Counted from the stretch's first letter, positions 33,049 to 42,556 are shown. The stretch is 64,000 nucleotides of DNA from Clostridiales bacterium (GCA_020859985.1 JAJBVD010000026.1:25080-89079), one strand, 5' to 3'. The notes: generated by a model not told the origin, from the letters alone. Made by a program: numbers and translations.

Positions 33049-35226
33049 ATGGATGTATTGCTGGTTGGCGGCGCAAGCAGTCTGATGAATGCCATGATCG
33101 ACAAACTGAATAAAGAAGGTCATCGGATTTATGTGCTGACAGAGCATCGTTTTCGAAGCCCTCAGAACCGGAAGGTCTTTGAATACTATTATTTTCCGTA
33201 TGACAGCGATTGTCTGAAGGAAGTGTTTGAGAGCATCAATCCACAGCTGATCCTCTGTATGGGGGCGTTTGATATCAATTATGACTGGACGGATACGCGC
33301 AAGGAGTCGGTCCGGTATTCGCTTGGCATCACGAATATTCTGACAGCGTTTGCGGCTCGTGAAAAAGGGAGACTGGTCTATCTTTCCTCAGATGAGGTGT
33401 ACGGTGATTCTTATACGGTCAATATTACAGAAGATACACCGGCGAGCGCGCGCGGCTTTCGGGCGATGGTGCTGGCACAGATGGAGCAGCAGTGCAAAAA
33501 TTACAGCCGCCAGATGGATATTGATGCGGTCGTGCTGCGGCTGGATCATCTGTATGCCGTGCCGCGCAAGGCCAGAGACTGCACGCATATCGGCGCGAAA
33601 ATGTGTATTGAGGGGCTGAAGAGCGGAAAAATATCCGCTTCCGACCGTTACCAGCTTTCCATGCTGCATCTTCAGGACGCAGTGGATTTTATCTATCAGG
33701 TGTGTGCCTGTGAGTCGCATCAGAAGCCATTGTATAACCTTTCGTCATCAAAGATGATCTCGCAGATGGAGATTGCGCAGATCCTGCGCGATACACTCGG
33801 AGGAGATACGGAAATTGAGGACAATTCCGTCGGCAGCGTGCACCGGGTCGTGCTCTCCAATGAAGCCTTTGCGTCGGAGTTTCACCAGTCTATCCGGCAC
33901 GAGCCGCAGGAGACGTTCGCGCAGATGGCGACCTATATGAAAAAGCATCGGAACGCGTTTCTCACCGCGGATGGCGTCAGCGACAATTTCCTGAACCGCT
34001 TCCTCGGGAAATCAGCGTCGCTGTTCTGGGCGCTGCTGCCGTTTGCAGAGAATCTGATCTGCTTTATCCCGTTTTTTATGCTGAACAACCGTGCGACGGA
34101 CAGCAAGTATTTTGCGAAGCTGGATTTTTACCTGCTTTATGTTTTATTGTTTGCTATCGTTCACGGGCAGCAGCAGGCAACGTTTTCCGCGCTGCTGTCT
34201 ATTCTGGGCTATGTCTTCCGTCAGATGTATAACCGCAGCGGATTTGAAGTGCTGATGGATTATAATACCTATGTTTGGATCGCGCAGCTGTTTATCATCG
34301 GCCTGATCGTGGGTTATATGAAAGACCGGCTGAATGTGATGCAGGAGGAAAACCGGCAGGAGATGCACTACATGGAAGGCCGGCTGGATGATATTTCGGA
34401 CATCAATACCAGCAATGCCAAGATGAAGAATCTGCTGGCTGATCAGATCATCAACGAGGAAGACAGTCTGGGAAAGGTCTATGAGGTCACGTCCCGCCTG
34501 AATAATTATGAGCCGGAGGAAGTGCTGTTCTACGCGGCGGATATTGTGGCAAAGCTGATGGGGAGCAAGGATGTGGCGATTTATACGATTGCCAACCGCT
34601 CATATGCGCGCCTTTATTCATCGACCTCGACGCAGGCACGGGTGATGGGAAAATCCATTCAGTATACGGAAATGGACGATCTCTCGGAAGCGCTGAAGGA
34701 GCGGCGCGTGTATATCAATAAGAAGCTGGACGAGCGCTATCCGATGATGGCGTACGCGATTTATTCTGAGGATGAGATGCAGCTGATCCTGATGGTGTGG
34801 GGGCTTCCCTGGGAGCGCATGACGCTCGCCCAGGCGGATACCTTAAGCGTCATCAGCGATCTGATCCAGAATGCAGTGCTGCGCGCGAACCGTTATCTGG
34901 AAGCGCTGGAGGACCGGCGGTATATCAGCGGTACGCCGATCATGGAGGAGGAATCCTTTACCAAGCTGGTGCGGGCATATCTTGCCGCGCAGACGCAGGG
35001 GCTTACCGAATGTGCGCTGGTCGCGATCGATACCGGAGAATTTGCGATAGAGGAGGCGGCTGTAAAAGTACGGGGCGTGTTCCGGCAGACGGATTACCTC
35101 GGCGAGATGAACGGAAAGCTGTATCTGCTTTTGTCCAATGCGACCGAACAGGACGCGGGATTTGTTCTGGAACGAATCCGCAAGCTGGAGATGGACGCGC
35201 ACGTGCAGAAGGGAATCGATCTGTAG
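33049..35226 (+). CDS. pelD: PelD-like c-di-GMP receptor fused to a degenerate SDR domain
   Basis: 725 residues. Residues 1-300 are an extended-SDR fold ('LLVGGASS', 'LVYLSSDEVYGDS') whose catalytic Tyr and Lys positions read Arg135 and Ala139 and whose glycine loop is incomplete, so it is probably not an enzyme. Then come about four membrane helices (325-435), a coiled segment, a GAF-like domain (about 480-610), and a C-terminal degenerate GGDEF: the signature is replaced by NGKLY (688-692) but an I-site RQTD (679-682) is kept exactly five residues before it. PelD of Pseudomonas and Bacillus cereus binds c-di-GMP in this way to activate Pel synthesis. First gene of the locus. Confidence 0.72.
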   Translation: MDVLLVGGASSLMNAMIDKLNKEGHRIYVLTEHRFRSPQNRKVFEYYYFPYDSDCLKEVFESINPQLILCMGAFDINYDWTDTRKESVRYSLGITNILTAFAAREKGRLVYLSSDEVYGDSYTVNITEDTPASARGFRAMVLAQMEQQCKNYSRQMDIDAVVLRLDHLYAVPRKARDCTHIGAKMCIEGLKSGKISASDRYQLSMLHLQDAVDFIYQVCACESHQKPLYNLSSSKMISQMEIAQILRDTLGGDTEIEDNSVGSVHRVVLSNEAFASEFHQSIRHEPQETFAQMATYMKKHRNAFLTADGVSDNFLNRFLGKSASLFWALLPFAENLICFIPFFMLNNRATDSKYFAKLDFYLLYVLLFAIVHGQQQATFSALLSILGYVFRQMYNRSGFEVLMDYNTYVWIAQLFIIGLIVGYMKDRLNVMQEENRQEMHYMEGRLDDISDINTSNAKMKNLLADQIINEEDSLGKVYEVTSRLNNYEPEEVLFYAADIVAKLMGSKDVAIYTIANRSYARLYSSTSTQARVMGKSIQYTEMDDLSEALKERRVYINKKLDERYPMMAYAIYSEDEMQLILMVWGLPWERMTLAQADTLSVISDLIQNAVLRANRYLEALEDRRYISGTPIMEEESFTKLVRAYLAAQTQGLTECALVAIDTGEFAIEEAAVKVRGVFRQTDYLGEMNGKLYLLLSNATEQDAGFVLERIRKLEMDAHVQKGIDL

Positions 35227-35349
35227 AAGGCACGGCTGGCCGCGGAGTATATACAAGCCGCAGGGGGCTGGCTGGCAGCGGATGTATCTGTATTAAGGAA
35301 ACAGTTCAGGAAAAAGAGTGCCGTCGGGACAGAAAGGAGGTACAGCCGG

Positions 35350-36324
35350 ATGTGGGAGAGTTTTCGGAGCGTTTTGCGAGGCATCGAGCAGACAATACTG
35401 CTGCAGATACCGCGCTGGTTTGTACTTATGCTTGTCATAAATACGTTGGTCTCCCTGCTGTATCTGATTCTGGGACTTATTCTGCGCAGAAAAAAAGAGG
35501 GCGCCGCACAGTACCTGATCAATACGGTTGTCATGCTGCTCTGTCCGGTGGTGGGTCCCCTGTTTTATATTTTTGGAACTTTTTTCCGGCATGCTCTGAT
35601 GCGCCGCGAAGTCGATCTCAGTGATGTCATGTTCAGCAAACAGAGGATTCATTCTCTTTTGCTGGCAGATGTGGAAAAAGAGAGCAATCTGGTGCCGATG
35701 GAGGAGGCTCTGGCGGTCAGTGACAAGGCAAGTCTGCGCGGCCTGATGCTTAATGTAATCCGGGGGGATATCCAGAATTCACTGGCCTCGATCGCGCTGG
35801 CCTTAAACAGCGAGGACTCGGAGACGTCCCATTATGCGGCCTCTGTACTGCGGGACCAGCTGAATGATTTCCGTGCCTACGTACAGAAGCTTTACACACA
35901 GATCAAAGAGGCAAGAGAAGCAGGCGAAGGTGCCGCGGAAGAGGCGGCGCTTCTGATTACTTATATGGATCAGGTACTGGCGCAGCATGTCTTTACCGGA
36001 CTGGAGCAGGAGACCTTTGTCCGGGAGATGGATGAAGTGTGTGAAATCCTGTATCAGGAGAAGCCGGGCGCGATGGAGAGCGATTTTTGTGAATCGGTTG
36101 TGCTGCGCCTGACGGAGATAGGGGAATATGACCGGGCGGAAGAATGGTGCGGCCGTGCGATCACGCTGTATCCGGAGCAGCTGTCCTCCTATACCAGCCG
36201 TATGAAGCTTTATTTCAGCGCCGGCTGGAAGGAAAAGTTTTTTGCGGCGCTGGAAGAGATCAGGCATTCCGACATCGTCATTGACAATGAGACGCTGGAG
36301 CTGATCCGTATGTTCAGCGCGTAG
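35350..36324 (+). CDS. pelE: PelE-like membrane TPR protein
   Basis: 324 residues. Two membrane helices lie at the start (about 22-45 and 57-80), then a cytosolic helical/TPR region, ending in a clear pair of TPR-like helices ('YDRAEEWCGRAITLYPEQLSSYTSRMKLYFSAGW'). In Pel systems PelE is a two-helix membrane protein with cytosolic TPRs that works with PelD, PelF and PelG. Position directly after pelD and topology fit; sequence likeness was judged by eye only. Ribosome binding site AAAGGAGGT. Confidence 0.6.
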   Translation: MWESFRSVLRGIEQTILLQIPRWFVLMLVINTLVSLLYLILGLILRRKKEGAAQYLINTVVMLLCPVVGPLFYIFGTFFRHALMRREVDLSDVMFSKQRIHSLLLADVEKESNLVPMEEALAVSDKASLRGLMLNVIRGDIQNSLASIALALNSEDSETSHYAASVLRDQLNDFRAYVQKLYTQIKEAREAGEGAAEEAALLITYMDQVLAQHVFTGLEQETFVREMDEVCEILYQEKPGAMESDFCESVVLRLTEIGEYDRAEEWCGRAITLYPEQLSSYTSRMKLYFSAGWKEKFFAALEEIRHSDIVIDNETLELIRMFSA

Positions 36325-36336
36325 GCGTAAAACGAT

Positions 36337-36366
36337 TCCGAACAGTACCTCGCAATCGCTGCGAGG
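36337..36366. repeat. Palindromic repeat related to the GTAACTGT family (variant with TCGCA hairpin)
   Basis: AACAGTAC followed by CCTCGCA - 5 nt - TGCGAGG, after the pelE-like stop. The same variant occurs at 45839. Confidence 0.5.
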
Positions 36367-36414
36367 GAGCAATAAACAGACCGGAAAAGAGAAGGAAAGA
36401 AGGAGGATGACGGT

Positions 36415-38742
36415 ATGTCCATGACGGTGCTGACAATCTTACAGTTTAGTGCCACGCTGTTCTGGTACCTTGTGCTGACGACGGGCATCCCTGCGCTGAT
36501 CTTTTCCCGGAAGGTCTCCGGATTCAGCCTGTCTGTCCGGTTTTTCTTTTATCTGCTGGTGGGAAATTTTTCCCTGATGAATCTGGTCTTTGCGCTGCAG
36601 CTGCTCCATATTTCGAACCGGGTGACGCTGACGCTTGGCACCATTGTGATGTACATGGTGATGGATCGCCTGAATAACCGCAGGGACTGGCGCTCTCCTC
36701 TTAATGCGTTAGTGAGGGTCCTGGAGCTTTATTTTGACGGACAGATGAAAACGCGCACCTTTTTTCTGCGAATCTTTCGTTTTATCGGGAAGCAGATCCG
36801 TCGCGGATTCTGCTTCATCGGCGCAAAGATAAAGGGAAGGGAGATGGAATGGATCGCGTTCGCCGCAGTGTCGGCGCTGATCCTCTGGCAATATGGCTGG
36901 AACCTGATCACAAACTACGCGTATTGTGCCTCTGATATCGTTGTCCATAACTACTGGATCAACAGCATGAGCCAGGGAGAAATTTTTGTGGCGGGCGTTT
37001 ATCCATTTGGCTTTCACTGCATCATCTATTATCTCCACGCGGTGATCGGGCTGGACACGTATGTGCTGCTGCGGGTATTTTATCTGGTGCAGACCTTTCT
37101 GGTTTATTTTTCTCTGCTGACATTTTTGAAGATCTGCTGTAAAAATCGTTATATTCCCTATATCGGCGTGCTGATATACGCGGGGCCCGGCATTCTGGCC
37201 GATGCGACGCGCTGGCGTTTCTGTGCCTCACTGCCGCAGGAATTCGGCATGGTCTTTATTCTGCCGTCGATTTTCTTTCTCTATCTTTTCTTCCAAAAAA
37301 AAGAGCAGGAATTAAGACTGTCGGCTGAGGAGACGGATTCGAACGCTGCGGCGAAGCCGAAGGACTCTTTCCTGTGTCTTGTGGCGTTCGGCATCGCCTT
37401 TTCCATGACGATTTCCGCTCATTTTTATAATACGATGATCGCAGGAATCTTCTGTGCTGCCATAGCAGTTGGATACGGCTTCCGACTATTTCGAAAAAAA
37501 TATTTCGGACGGGTTATGCTTACTGGTATTTTGAGTGTGTTTCTTGCCATTCTTCCAATGGGGATCGCGGTAGCGATGGGGACACCGCTGGAGGGCTCAC
37601 TGCAGTGGGGCATGAATATCATCAGCACCGGCAGCGAGGAAGAGGAATCCGTGACGGAGACGGAAAGCGAGGAGGCGACGGAAGCGGAGAGCAGCGCCTC
37701 GTTGGAAAATTCGCGGTCAGACGCAACGAAGACCACCTCCTCCGGCATGGCGGCCGGCGCAGGCTCCATCCTGTCTGCTCTGTGGGAGCGCGCTGCGGGC
37801 GTGGTGGAAGTGATTCAGGCAGAGATTAAGTACTATGTGCTGAAGGTTGATTATTATGAGTGCTCCATTGCATTCCTTATCCTGATGGCAGCTGTCCCGG
37901 CGCTGGGGGCACTGCTGCTTTTGTCCCGCAGATGGAGGGAGTATGGCGCAAGGATGCTTTCTACGGGACTGTGTCTGGATATGCTGGGTGTGCTGCTCTC
38001 GGCGGAAGAGCTGGGACTGCCTGCTCTGATGGACGGGTCGCGCTGCTCCATCTTCTTTGTGTTTCTCTCAGTGGCTGCCCTTACATTGCTGTTGGATGTA
38101 CTGTGGCATTTTCTGACTGCATGGATCAGGAACGGCAGAGTGAAAAACACAGCGCTTCTGCTCTGCGTTGTGCTGGCTTCTGCCGTTACGCTGCAGAGCG
38201 GCCTGGTGGACCGGGTAGAGGTTCAGGCGGTCTATGGGACCAATGGGGCAGTGACTTGCCTTACGAATATCATCCGGGATAATAAGGATTTTACCTGGAC
38301 AATCTGCTCTGCAAATGACGAGCTGCGCATGGGGGAGGATCATGGATATCATTATGAGATCAGTGATTTCCTGTACGCAATGGAGAACTCCGGAGAGCTT
38401 GCGAATATTATCATACCGACGCAGTACGTGTATTTCTTTATTGAAAAGGTGCCGATTGATTACTACATTTCCGGCTATGGGAACAGCGGCCAGTCCATAT
38501 CGGAGGAGGGAGCCGAACGGCTTCTTCCGTATGGCTCCAGCTCGGTGATCTATCAGCTGGAGAACCGGTGGATCATGATGTCACGTATGTATTACTGGGC
38601 GCAGGCTTTTATGGAGCTGTACCCGAATGAGTTTCAGGTTTATTATGAGACGGATGAATTTGTCTGCTACTATATTGAGCAGAACACGTATTATCTGTAC
38701 AATTTTGCCATCGACTACGGGTATAATAATGTGCTCACGTAA
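36415..38742 (+). CDS. Large polytopic membrane protein, GT-C-like
   Basis: 775 residues with about 12 hydrophobic helices spread along the chain. The first large loop contains an acidic/His cluster ('CASDIVVHNYWINSMSQGEIFVAGVYPFGFH'), reminiscent of the loop Asp of GT-C glycosyltransferases. A Glu/Ser/Thr-rich unstructured stretch (about 405-450) interrupts the helices; the C-terminal about 130 residues are soluble and Tyr/Glu-rich. It sits between pelE and the DUF2194 gene with AAGGAGG before the ATG, so it is probably part of the same machine. I do not recognise an exact family. Its stop codon lies inside a palindromic repeat. Confidence 0.6.
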   Translation: MSMTVLTILQFSATLFWYLVLTTGIPALIFSRKVSGFSLSVRFFFYLLVGNFSLMNLVFALQLLHISNRVTLTLGTIVMYMVMDRLNNRRDWRSPLNALVRVLELYFDGQMKTRTFFLRIFRFIGKQIRRGFCFIGAKIKGREMEWIAFAAVSALILWQYGWNLITNYAYCASDIVVHNYWINSMSQGEIFVAGVYPFGFHCIIYYLHAVIGLDTYVLLRVFYLVQTFLVYFSLLTFLKICCKNRYIPYIGVLIYAGPGILADATRWRFCASLPQEFGMVFILPSIFFLYLFFQKKEQELRLSAEETDSNAAAKPKDSFLCLVAFGIAFSMTISAHFYNTMIAGIFCAAIAVGYGFRLFRKKYFGRVMLTGILSVFLAILPMGIAVAMGTPLEGSLQWGMNIISTGSEEEESVTETESEEATEAESSASLENSRSDATKTTSSGMAAGAGSILSALWERAAGVVEVIQAEIKYYVLKVDYYECSIAFLILMAAVPALGALLLLSRRWREYGARMLSTGLCLDMLGVLLSAEELGLPALMDGSRCSIFFVFLSVAALTLLLDVLWHFLTAWIRNGRVKNTALLLCVVLASAVTLQSGLVDRVEVQAVYGTNGAVTCLTNIIRDNKDFTWTICSANDELRMGEDHGYHYEISDFLYAMENSGELANIIIPTQYVYFFIEKVPIDYYISGYGNSGQSISEEGAERLLPYGSSSVIYQLENRWIMMSRMYYWAQAFMELYPNEFQVYYETDEFVCYYIEQNTYYLYNFAIDYGYNNVLT

Positions 38743-38765
38743 CTGTTCAGTACCTTCGCAGTTAC
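38739..38765. repeat. Palindromic repeat, GTAACTGT family
   Basis: GTAACTGT - 11 nt - GCAGTTAC, with flanking CAC/GTG extending the arms. It contains the stop codon of the upstream polytopic gene. Confidence 0.8.
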
Positions 38766-38921
38766 GTGCTCATATCCCTTTAATCATTACATGAGAAAAC
38801 GACAGCCGGAGTGTTGTGCCTGAAAAGGCTCTGGGAACAGGGTGGTGCATCAATGTGCCTGACTGCGGGATTCCCGGATTTATGAGCAACCGGCAGAAGA
38901 CAGGAAAGGAGGAACGTCCGG

Positions 38922-40889
38922 ATGATATCAAGACGGAATTATATGACTATCGTGACGATGATGGGCGTCGTTCTTTTCCTTTTTATGTTTTGCGGAGCGG
39001 CCAGAGATTACCTGAACGATTACGATACGAACGAATATGTCTCTGACGAGGAACAGCTGACGCAGTCGGATGTGTGGAGCGCGGATGGCACGGCGGGATC
39101 CTCGGGCGAAGGGGCAGGTACTTCCGAAGACGGAGCGTCTGCGGCAGGCGATGAAAGCGCAGGGGAAAATTTGGCGGATAAAGCGGCAGGAAGCGGGAGC
39201 GACACAGAAGACGACGCCGATACGGCGGGCGGAAGGAGTACAGACTGCAGCTCGGATCTGGCGGTATATCTCGGCGATCTGCGCGAGGACGCGCTGGGGG
39301 AAACGGTGCAGGAGTGGTGTCTTTATACGAAACGGGATCTTGTTTCGTATCAGAGCCTTTCTTCGTGGTACGCGCGCCGGGAAGAAGCTCCGGAGGTGCT
39401 GCTGATCAATTCGGAATATCTGAATTACAGCACAGATATCGAACTGCTGCTCGATCTGGCAGAAGAGGGCATTACAATGATCTTCTGTAATCTTCCGGAT
39501 GTGACTATTATGCAGCAGAATGAAGAATTGGCCGATCTGCTCGGGATCCGGCTCATCCGTGAGGAAACGTGTACGCTGGACGGGGTGTATTTGTTTGACG
39601 GTTTCCTGATCGGCGGAAGAGCGGAATATACTGTGAACAGTGAGGAAGACGAAGAAAAGCAGGATCTGAATCTGGAAGTACCCTGGTATCAGACCGGCTC
39701 CAGAACAAAGGTCTATATGGCGGGAATGTTAGAAGATGCGGATCCGGAGACAGATCCCTATCCGGCGCTGATCTGGCGCTCATCCTATGGAAATTCTTAT
39801 GTGTTTGCGGTGTGCGGAGACTATCTGGAGGGCACGGCAGGAATCGGATTTCTTTCTGCACTGATGTCGGAGGCGGGGACCTATGAGATCTACCCGGTCG
39901 TCAACGCGCAGAATCTGGTGATCGTCAACGGACCATCGCTTACTTCTGAGAATGAGTCGCAGATACAGGAGGTCTACAGCCGCGATTCGCGTAAGCTGTT
40001 CCGCGACGTGATCTTTCCGGGGCTTGCGGCAATTTCTCAGGATTCCGGATTTGTGATGACCTGTCTTCTTTCGGTGCGGACGGCGTCGGACAGTCTGTCG
40101 GCGCTATACACGGAGGATCTGATCTATTATCTGAAATATTTAAAAGAGCAGGAAGGGGAAGTTGGCCTGTCTCTATGGAGGACGGACTCTGCCTCCCTTT
40201 CTGACGCGGCGGAGCAGGACGCGGCGTTCTGGGAGGAAGCCGGGAGCAGTTATGCGTACAGTGTGCTCTATGCCGGCGATGGGCAGCTTATCGAGGCGGC
40301 TTCTCTCACCGGAGAGGCGGCTGTCGGAACCTATCTGGAAAATGTGCGCACGATCGCCTCGACGGATACGGAGGACTTCTATCTGCTGGACTATGTCAAT
40401 GAGACGACGACTGTGCAGGGGATTACGAACGACGCCTACACGTATACGTTTTCTGAGGATCTGGAGCTTCGCGCTCTGGAGACTGCCCTGGGGTATTCGA
40501 CCGTCTCACTGGATCTCGGACGTGTACTCTGGCCCGAGGATGAGGACGACTACTGGGAAAATCTCTATGAGGACTTTTCCAGCATCATCGGGACATACTG
40601 GAAGCCGTTTTCTGATTTTGAGTTTACGACTCTTTCTGAGAGTGATGAGAGGGTTCGCCAGTTCCTTGCTCTGGATTATGAAGACGAGCGGACGAACGAT
40701 ACGATTTCTCTTACCGTTGAAGGCCTTTCCGGCACGGCCTGGTTCCTGCTGCGGACAAATGGAGAGGAAATTGCGTCGATATCGGGTGGCAGTTTTGAAG
40801 AAATTGAAACAGATATCTATTTAATAGAAATAAATGAGCAAAATGTCGAAATAAAACTGGAAAAATCAGCGGAATTGTATTACTATTGA
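38922..40889 (+). CDS. DUF2194-type extracellular protein of the Pel-like locus
   Basis: 655 residues. An N-terminal membrane anchor (about 8-26) is followed by an acidic Ser/Gly/Glu linker (to about 105) and a globular extracellular region starting 'DLAVYLGDLREDALGETVQEWCLYTKRDLVSYQSL' with 'EVLLINSEYLNYSTDIELLLDLAEEGITMIFCNLPD'. The C-terminal part ends in a small beta domain. I take it as a DUF2194 member, which I recall seeing beside pelF/pelG in Firmicutes, where it occupies the place of PelA (deacetylase). No His-His-Asp deacetylase motif could be picked out by eye. AAGGAGG precedes the start. Confidence 0.5.
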   Translation: MISRRNYMTIVTMMGVVLFLFMFCGAARDYLNDYDTNEYVSDEEQLTQSDVWSADGTAGSSGEGAGTSEDGASAAGDESAGENLADKAAGSGSDTEDDADTAGGRSTDCSSDLAVYLGDLREDALGETVQEWCLYTKRDLVSYQSLSSWYARREEAPEVLLINSEYLNYSTDIELLLDLAEEGITMIFCNLPDVTIMQQNEELADLLGIRLIREETCTLDGVYLFDGFLIGGRAEYTVNSEEDEEKQDLNLEVPWYQTGSRTKVYMAGMLEDADPETDPYPALIWRSSYGNSYVFAVCGDYLEGTAGIGFLSALMSEAGTYEIYPVVNAQNLVIVNGPSLTSENESQIQEVYSRDSRKLFRDVIFPGLAAISQDSGFVMTCLLSVRTASDSLSALYTEDLIYYLKYLKEQEGEVGLSLWRTDSASLSDAAEQDAAFWEEAGSSYAYSVLYAGDGQLIEAASLTGEAAVGTYLENVRTIASTDTEDFYLLDYVNETTTVQGITNDAYTYTFSEDLELRALETALGYSTVSLDLGRVLWPEDEDDYWENLYEDFSSIIGTYWKPFSDFEFTTLSESDERVRQFLALDYEDERTNDTISLTVEGLSGTAWFLLRTNGEEIASISGGSFEEIETDIYLIEINEQNVEIKLEKSAELYYY

Positions 40890-40965
40890 CACGGAGAAAT
40901 CGTCATCCGCAGACAGCCGGAAGGCAATCTGCATATTGGAAGGGGCGATTCATCCGCTGGTAATA

Positions 40966-42447
40966 ATGACAGAGACAACACGGGAGGTGTCGGTTACGAA
41001 GATCTGTATCGTGGCGGAGGGCTGCTACCCTTATGTGGTCGGCGGCGTTTCCAGGTGGGTGCACAGCCTGATCCAGTCCCTCCCGAATCATGAATTTATT
41101 GTGCTGGCAGTGGTGGCCAATCGCTCCGTGGGGAATCAATTTGCCTATACAATGCCGGAAAATGTCACTGAGGTGCACGCGGTGTATCTGGAGGACCAGG
41201 ACTGGAGCGGAAAGAGCGGAAAGCGTCATACAAAGCGTCTGAAACGAAATGAATATCAGGCGCTCCGCAGCCTGATCCTGAATCAGGCTACGGACTGGGA
41301 TACCCTGTTTGATCTGCTGCACCGGAAGGATCTTTCCATAGATGAGCTTCTGATGGGAGAGGATTTTCTGCGTGCGGTGAATGACTGTTACCGGTTGAAT
41401 TATTCACAGATTGTGTTTTCAGACTTTCTGTGGACAATGCGCTCCATTTACCTTCCGCTTTTCCTCACGATGCAGTCGGATGTGCCGAAAGCAGACCTGT
41501 ATCATTGCGTTGCGACCGGATACTCGGGCGTCCTGGGCAGTATGGCGAAGCATTTTTACGGCTGCCGACTGATGATCTCGGAGCACGGGATCTATACCAG
41601 AGAGCGCGAGGAAGAGCTGATCAAGGCCAAGTGGGTCACCGGCATTTATAAAAATATCTGGATTGATCAGTTTCATAAGCTTTCGGATCTGGCTTATCAG
41701 AGAGCCGATCTGGTTACCAGCCTGTTTGCACATGCGCGGGAGCTGCAGATCGAGCTGGGCTGCCCGCCGGAAAAGACGATGGTGACGCCGAACGGCATCA
41801 ATACGCAGCGCCTGATGAACCTTCCGGGCAAGCCGGAGGAGGAGAACGGCATTCTGAATATCGGGGCGGTGCTGCGCGTGACGCCGATCAAGGATGTCAA
41901 GACGATGATTCAGGCGTTTGCTTTTGCGAAAAGAATGGAGCCGGACATGAAGCTCTGGATTATGGGCCCATGCGATGAGGATAAAACCTACGCGCAGGAG
42001 TGTTTTGATCTGGTGGAGGCACTGGGAGTCTCCGATGTGGTTTTTACCGGAAGAATAGACGTGAAGGACTATCTCGGCCGCATGGATGTGACGATCCTGA
42101 CCAGCATCAGTGAGGGACAGCCGCTCACAATTCTGGAGAGCTACGCCGCGCACCGGCCGGTGATCGCGACGGATGTGGGCAACTGCTACGGTCTGATCTA
42201 CGGGGAGGACGACGGGTTCGGTCAGGCGGGGATCCTGACTCATATTATGAACGTGGAAGAGATCGCGCGAGCTATGGTAGATATGGCGCGGAATCCCGGC
42301 CGCCGCCGCGAGATGGGAGAGAACGGCTACAAGCGCGTGATGGGGAAATACCGTATTGAAGATATGAAAAAGACGTATGAGACCATTTACCGGGATTTTT
42401 CCGACAGCATGAAGCTGAAGTGGCCCGAGGAGAGGTTTCATCTATAA
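40966..42447 (+). CDS. pelF: PelF-type GT4 glycosyltransferase
   Basis: 493 residues from ATG 40966 (an in-frame TTG at 40936 is the alternative; neither has an ideal ribosome binding site). It begins with the PelF signature 'CIVAEGCYPYVVGGVSRWVHSLIQSL', has 'ISEHGIYTREREEE' and 'VTPNGI', and the donor site 'LTSISEGQPLTILESYAAHRPVIATDVG'. PelF is the cytosolic glycosyltransferase of the Pel system, using a UDP-HexNAc donor. It directly precedes pelG, as in other pel operons. Confidence 0.88.
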   Translation: MTETTREVSVTKICIVAEGCYPYVVGGVSRWVHSLIQSLPNHEFIVLAVVANRSVGNQFAYTMPENVTEVHAVYLEDQDWSGKSGKRHTKRLKRNEYQALRSLILNQATDWDTLFDLLHRKDLSIDELLMGEDFLRAVNDCYRLNYSQIVFSDFLWTMRSIYLPLFLTMQSDVPKADLYHCVATGYSGVLGSMAKHFYGCRLMISEHGIYTREREEELIKAKWVTGIYKNIWIDQFHKLSDLAYQRADLVTSLFAHARELQIELGCPPEKTMVTPNGINTQRLMNLPGKPEEENGILNIGAVLRVTPIKDVKTMIQAFAFAKRMEPDMKLWIMGPCDEDKTYAQECFDLVEALGVSDVVFTGRIDVKDYLGRMDVTILTSISEGQPLTILESYAAHRPVIATDVGNCYGLIYGEDDGFGQAGILTHIMNVEEIARAMVDMARNPGRRREMGENGYKRVMGKYRIEDMKKTYETIYRDFSDSMKLKWPEERFHL

Positions 42448-42468
42448 AAGGAAAGCCGCGCATGCAGG

Positions 42469-42556
42469 ATTGCCCTGCGGGCAATGGCGCGGTGCCGTCC
42501 TCGATTCCCTGCAGGAATCGGGACATTGCCTGCATCCACGATTTCCTGCAGAAATC
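42469..42556. repeat. Three tandem palindromes between pelF and pelG
   Basis: ATTGCCCTGCGGGCAAT (42469-42485), CGATTCCCTGCAGGAATCG (42502-42520) and GATTTCCTGCAGAAATC (42540-42556). All share a CCTGC(A/G)G core and a similar length and fill the gap of about 145 nt between the two genes. Confidence 0.75.
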
